Shown here piece by piece: positions 61,169 through 64,000 of a stretch of DNA of 64,000 nt. The notes under the pieces were generated by a model. That model worked only from the letters and a program-made list of their open reading frames with translations. It ran no database searches and was not told the DNA's origin. Every line of letters begins with the position of its first letter. Within the stretch, counting starts at the first letter, position 1. The stretch lies in contig NZ_WKJP01000001.1 in the NCBI RefSeq assembly GCF_009674585.1, positions 1,426,001 through 1,490,000 on the forward strand, read 5' to 3'. The DNA comes from Haloferax marinisediminis (lineage in GTDB: Archaea > Halobacteriota > Halobacteria > Halobacteriales > Haloferacaceae). Made by a program: the position numbers and the translations under genes.

Positions 61169-62104
61169 ATGAGCGACTGGACTGCCGAAGACGTCCCCGA
61201 CCTCTCGGGGAAGACCGCTGTCGTCACCGGCGCGAACAGCGGGATTGGCTTCGAGGCGACGAAGGTGTTCGCCGAGAAGGGCGCACACGTCGTCATGGCC
61301 TGCCGAAGTGTCGACCGAGGCGAGGCAGCGATGGCGGAGATTCGACGCGACGTCCCGGCGGCCTCACTGACCGTTGCAGCACTCGACCTCGCAGACCTCG
61401 ACTCAGTCGACCGATTCGCCGACTAGTTCACAGCCGAACACGGGTCACTCAACGTCCTCTGCAACAACGCCGGAGTGATGGCGATTCCGCGACAGGAGAC
61501 CGCACAGGGGTTCGAGATGCAGTTCGGCGTGAACCACCTCGGTCACTTCGCGCTCACCGCGCGACTGTTCGCACACCTCCGTGACACGCCCGGTGAATCA
61601 CGCATCGTCACGGTGTCCAGTGGGCTCCACGAGCGCGGGCGGATGAACTTCGACGACCTCAACGGCGAACGTGGATACGACGAGTGGGACGCGTACGCCC
61701 AGAGCAAACTTGCGAACCTCTTGTTCGCGTTCGAGTTGGACCGCAGGCTGACCGCTTCAGGTATCGACGACGTGTCGAGCGTCGGCGCACATCCGGGGTA
61801 CGCCGCGACGAACCTCCAGTTCCGAGGGCCGTCAGAGTCAGGGTCGACTGCCCGTCTCTGGATGAGTAAACTCGGGAACGCGATTTTCGCCCAATCAGCG
61901 GAGATGGGTGCCCTCCCCACCCTCTACGCCGCCACTGAACCAACCGTCGAAAGCGGAGCGTACGTCGGCCCACAGGGACTGTTCGGCATGCGCGGCCATC
62001 CGGGAGTCGTGGAACCGAGCGAACGGGCACGAGACCCCGAGACAGCAGCGCGACTCTGGGAGGTTTCAGAGACGTTGACTGATACCCGGTTCCGACTCGC
62101 TTGA
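61169..62104 (+). pseudogene. Short-chain dehydrogenase/reductase with an internal TAG
   Basis: The reading frame encodes a retinol-dehydrogenase/WWOX-like SDR: TGANSGIGFEATKVFAEKGAHVVMACR, then after the stop [39 protein letters not shown], and the [15 protein letters not shown] active-site Tyr/Lys. An in-frame TAG at 61424-61426 (GAC TAG TTC) cuts it at residue 86; everything else is intact and in frame for 311 codons. Probably a recent nonsense mutation (GAG to TAG fits) or a sequence error. Readthrough is unlikely, as no pyrrolysine machinery is seen here. Confidence 0.8.
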
Positions 62105-62210
62105 GTGCGAACTGATTGCGTGTTGATTGCCGTCGGCTGATTTCTACTCACACGTCTGAAAGCCTGAACGTGGCGAGATAGCCAAGTACTGGCGAGTGCT
62201 ATGAGTGTCT

Positions 62211-62651
62211 ATGACACGTTCCTCCATTGACGTTTCACAGGCCTTCACAGACGCCATCGTCTCCACCTGCCGCACGACGCTCGGCGACTCTCTCCGGAGC
62301 GTCGTCTACTTCACGCGTGACGACTTCGAGACGCTCTACATCCGACAGGACCTCTACGGCGGCGACGAAGAGATGGCACGCGCGGCCAAGGAGAGACTCG
62401 TGGAAAACGAGCGTGCGGCGTTCGGTCCACACGAGACGTACAGCAAGACCAGAGACGACAGCAGTGACCTCACCAGAACCGAGTTCGGCGAGTACGAGTT
62501 TACGCTCCGTATCTTCTCTGAGGGCTTCGTCGGTCGCGCCGTCATCGGTGACCACGGCGTCATCGTCACCACAGACGAACTCGAACTCTCCGAATTCGAA
62601 GAGATGGAAGTCGCAATCTGCCAGATTCTCGAAGAAGAGTCCGCTGCGTGA
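62211..62651 (+). CDS. Haloarchaeal conserved protein (DUF7522-like)
   Basis: 146 aa soluble protein: SVVYFTRDDFETLYIRQDLYGGDEEMARAAKERLVENERAAFGPHETY, then EFGEYEFTLRIFSEGFVGRAVIGDHGVIVTTDELELSEFEEMEVAI. The later strands look like a sensor or roadblock-like sheet. I recall a family DUF7522 with this pattern, at low confidence. ATG 62211 chosen over GTG 62205. Confidence 0.72.
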   Translation: MTRSSIDVSQAFTDAIVSTCRTTLGDSLRSVVYFTRDDFETLYIRQDLYGGDEEMARAAKERLVENERAAFGPHETYSKTRDDSSDLTRTEFGEYEFTLRIFSEGFVGRAVIGDHGVIVTTDELELSEFEEMEVAICQILEEESAA

Positions 62652-62746
62652 ACATGCCACCGGCCGGACAGAGACTCTACCGCTCTGTCGACTCGGGCGC
62701 ACAGCCAAGCAATTCGTTTTTGTAACCGTGCTCAATACGAGTGTGT

Positions 62747-63379
62747 ATGACCGACGCTGACGCGGAGAGCATCACTGTCTACTCGGATTACGTGTGTCCG
62801 TTCTGTTATCTCGGACGCGAATCACTGAAGCGCTACCAGGAGACGCGCGAGGACGAACTCGACATCGACTGGCATCCGTTCGACCTTCGAAGCCAGAAGC
62901 GCCGGCCCGACGGAACCATCGATTTCTCCGTCGACGACGGCAAGGACGAAGACTACTACGAACAGGCGAAACAGGGTGTCCGTCGCCTCCAAGACCGCTA
63001 CAACGTCGAGATGAAACAAGAGATTGCGACGGACGTCGACTCGCTTCCCGCGCAGGTCGCGTCGTACTACGTGAAACAACACTACGACAACGAGACGTGG
63101 CTCGCGTTCGACGTGTCCATCTTCGAGGCGCTCTGGCAGGAGGGTTCCGACATCGGCGACGAAGCACTCCTCGTCGAACTCGCCGAAGACGCCGGTATCG
63201 ACGGCGACGAGATTCGGTCTGCACTGGACGACGACACGTTCTTCGAAGAAGTTCGTGAGCAGTTCGCCGAAGCACAGCGCCACGGCGTCACCGGCGTTCC
63301 GACGTTCGCCTACGAGGGTTACGCCGCGCGCGGTGCTGTCCCACCGGAACAACTGGAACGACTCGTCGAAGGCGTCTAA
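62747..63379 (+). CDS. DsbA-family (FrnE-like) thiol oxidoreductase
   Basis: 210 aa thioredoxin fold with a helical insertion. Active site CPFC is at residues 17-20 after ITVYSDYV; the cis-Pro loop is GVTGVPTFAYEGYAARGAVPPEQLERLV near the end. No signal peptide, so it acts in the cytosol, like FrnE-type proteins. ATG 62747 is preferred to one two codons earlier. Confidence 0.9.
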   Translation: MTDADAESITVYSDYVCPFCYLGRESLKRYQETREDELDIDWHPFDLRSQKRRPDGTIDFSVDDGKDEDYYEQAKQGVRRLQDRYNVEMKQEIATDVDSLPAQVASYYVKQHYDNETWLAFDVSIFEALWQEGSDIGDEALLVELAEDAGIDGDEIRSALDDDTFFEEVREQFAEAQRHGVTGVPTFAYEGYAARGAVPPEQLERLVEGV

Positions 63380-63435
63380 GCGGGTTCAGGGCCCAGTTTT
63401 GGGGACTATTCATCTCGAACCGTTCCCCCAGCCTA

Positions 63436-63443
63436 GGTTAATC
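63436..63443 (+). promoter_or_regulatory. TATA box of the C2H2 zinc-finger gene
   Basis: GGTTAATC centred 27 nt before the ATG at 63467. Confidence 0.55.
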
Positions 63444-63466
63444 TTGTTAGCTGTCGTAGGTTTACC

Positions 63467-63622
63467 ATGACCAAGCGACATCACCGCTGTAACCTCTGTG
63501 GACGCGACTTCGACGCTGGCGACAAACTGAAAGAACACGTCGAGCGACGCCACCCCAAAGAAGACGTTCGCTGGTGGGTCGTCGCCGAGAACCCCGAGAA
63601 GGACCTCAAGTTCTCCCGGTGA
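63467..63622 (+). CDS. Small C2H2 zinc finger protein
   Basis: 51 aa. CNLCGRDFDAGDKLKEHVERRH is a classical C2H2 finger (Cys8, Cys11, His24, His29), followed by a conserved tail VRWWVVAENPEKDLKFSR. Such one-finger proteins are known in haloarchaea and sometimes affect biofilm or metabolism. Convergent with the hydrolase gene (29 bp between stops). Confidence 0.85.
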   Translation: MTKRHHRCNLCGRDFDAGDKLKEHVERRHPKEDVRWWVVAENPEKDLKFSR

Positions 63623-63651
63623 GACGGGGTCCGTCTCGTAGCGCGGGTCGG

Positions 63652-64000
63652 TCAGAGATGCGTCTCGAACCACTCGGCCGCCACGTCGGCGACGGCCTCC
63701 AGTTGACCTGCCCCCTCGAACAGGTGACCAGCGCTCGGAACGACCTCCAACGACTTTTCACAGTCGAGTTTTTCGTACGCCTCACGGTTGAGACTGAGGA
63801 CGGGTTCGTCTGCACCACCGACGACGAACAGCGTCGGCGCAGTCACCTCCGAGAGACGTTCGTCTGCGAGGTCGACGCGGCCGCCACGTGAGACGACGGC
63901 ACCGGTCTCGTCACCGAGTTCGGCCGCTGCGAGCAGTGCTGCTGCAGCACCCGTACTCGACCCAAAGTAGCCAATCTTCAGGTCGCGCGTCTCGTCTCGA
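63652..64000 (-). CDS. Dienelactone-hydrolase-like alpha/beta hydrolase (5' end outside window)
   Basis: The last 115 or so residues are present: IGYFGSSTGAAAALLAAAE with the nucleophile Ser, PTLFVVGGADEPVLSLNREAYEKL with the acid, SAGHLFEGAGQLEAVADVAAEWFETHL with the His. The layout fits small dienelactone-hydrolase or phosphoribosyltransferase-fused hydrolases of haloarchaea; the start and any N-terminal domain lie beyond 64000. Confidence 0.85.
   Translation of the reverse strand, partial: RDETRDLKIGYFGSSTGAAAALLAAAELGDETGAVVSRGGRVDLADERLSEVTAPTLFVVGGADEPVLSLNREAYEKLDCEKSLEVVPSAGHLFEGAGQLEAVADVAAEWFETHL

Noticed and set aside
61424-61426. TAG as a pyrrolysine codon
   Set aside because: The residue expected there is a surface Glu/Asp next to the NAD domain, not a methylamine-type active site, and haloarchaea are not known to use pyrrolysine.

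Overview
The window looks like the chromosome of a haloarchaeon, most likely Haloferax or a close Haloferacaceae relative. The evidence is high GC content, acidic proteins, archaeal versions of the ribosomal proteins (eL19, eL32, eS4), an intron-bearing elongator tRNA-Met, bacterioruberin carotenoid genes, Tat/lipobox and PGF-CTERM-type surface proteins, and many TATA boxes about 26-28 nt upstream of an ATG (leaderless transcripts). The gene order crtB ... cruF-lyeJ-crtD ... secY ... rpl3 ... mch ... hmgA ... icd is, from memory, that of Haloferax volcanii; this could not be checked here.

Layout. 0.1-5 kb: DUF1405 membrane protein, phosphoglycerate mutase (gpmI) with an Asn/Lys/Gly repeat, TVP38-type membrane protein and two haloarchaeal conserved proteins. 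4.9-5.1 kb: tRNA-Met with a 75-nt intron. 5.6-10.4 kb: a stand-alone trpB, a spondin-domain lipoprotein, a winged-helix regulator with a small membrane partner, a possible 53-aa ORF, an MFS exporter and a small zinc protein. 10.5-16.6 kb: bacterioruberin synthesis (crtB; cruF-lyeJ-crtD) with a PAS histidine kinase between the two parts. 16.6-27.5 kb: metabolism, stress and envelope genes, including two tandem LURP-one-like genes translationally coupled to pcm.

27.5-41.7 kb is one tightly packed minus-strand S10/spc ribosomal superoperon: SPOUT methyltransferase, uL3, uL4, uL23, uL2, uS19, uL22, uS3, uL29, RNase P component 1, uS17, uL14, uL24, eS4, uL5, uS14, uS8, uL6, eL32, eL19, uL18, uS5, uL30, uL15, secY. 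42.0-43.1 kb looks scarred: two tandem tRNA-Gly genes, a T-arm-derived inverted repeat, a broken VOC-family gene and a duplicated gene end. 43-64 kb returns to housekeeping genes: BrkB-like protein, thiamine-binding protein, mch, GTPBP1-like GTPase, pyrF, amidohydrolase, hmgA (HMG-CoA reductase, first committed step to the isoprenoids used for lipids and carotenoids), two YjdF-like membrane paralogues, icd, isoaspartyl peptidase, an SDR gene with an internal stop, DsbA-like oxidoreductase and a dienelactone-hydrolase fragment running off the end.

I saw no CRISPR array, insertion sequence, prophage or clear defence system. The most interesting signals are small-scale: candidate operators at single genes, a leaderless upstream ORF overlapping a start codon, gene-end tandem duplications and repeat-bearing coding sequences.
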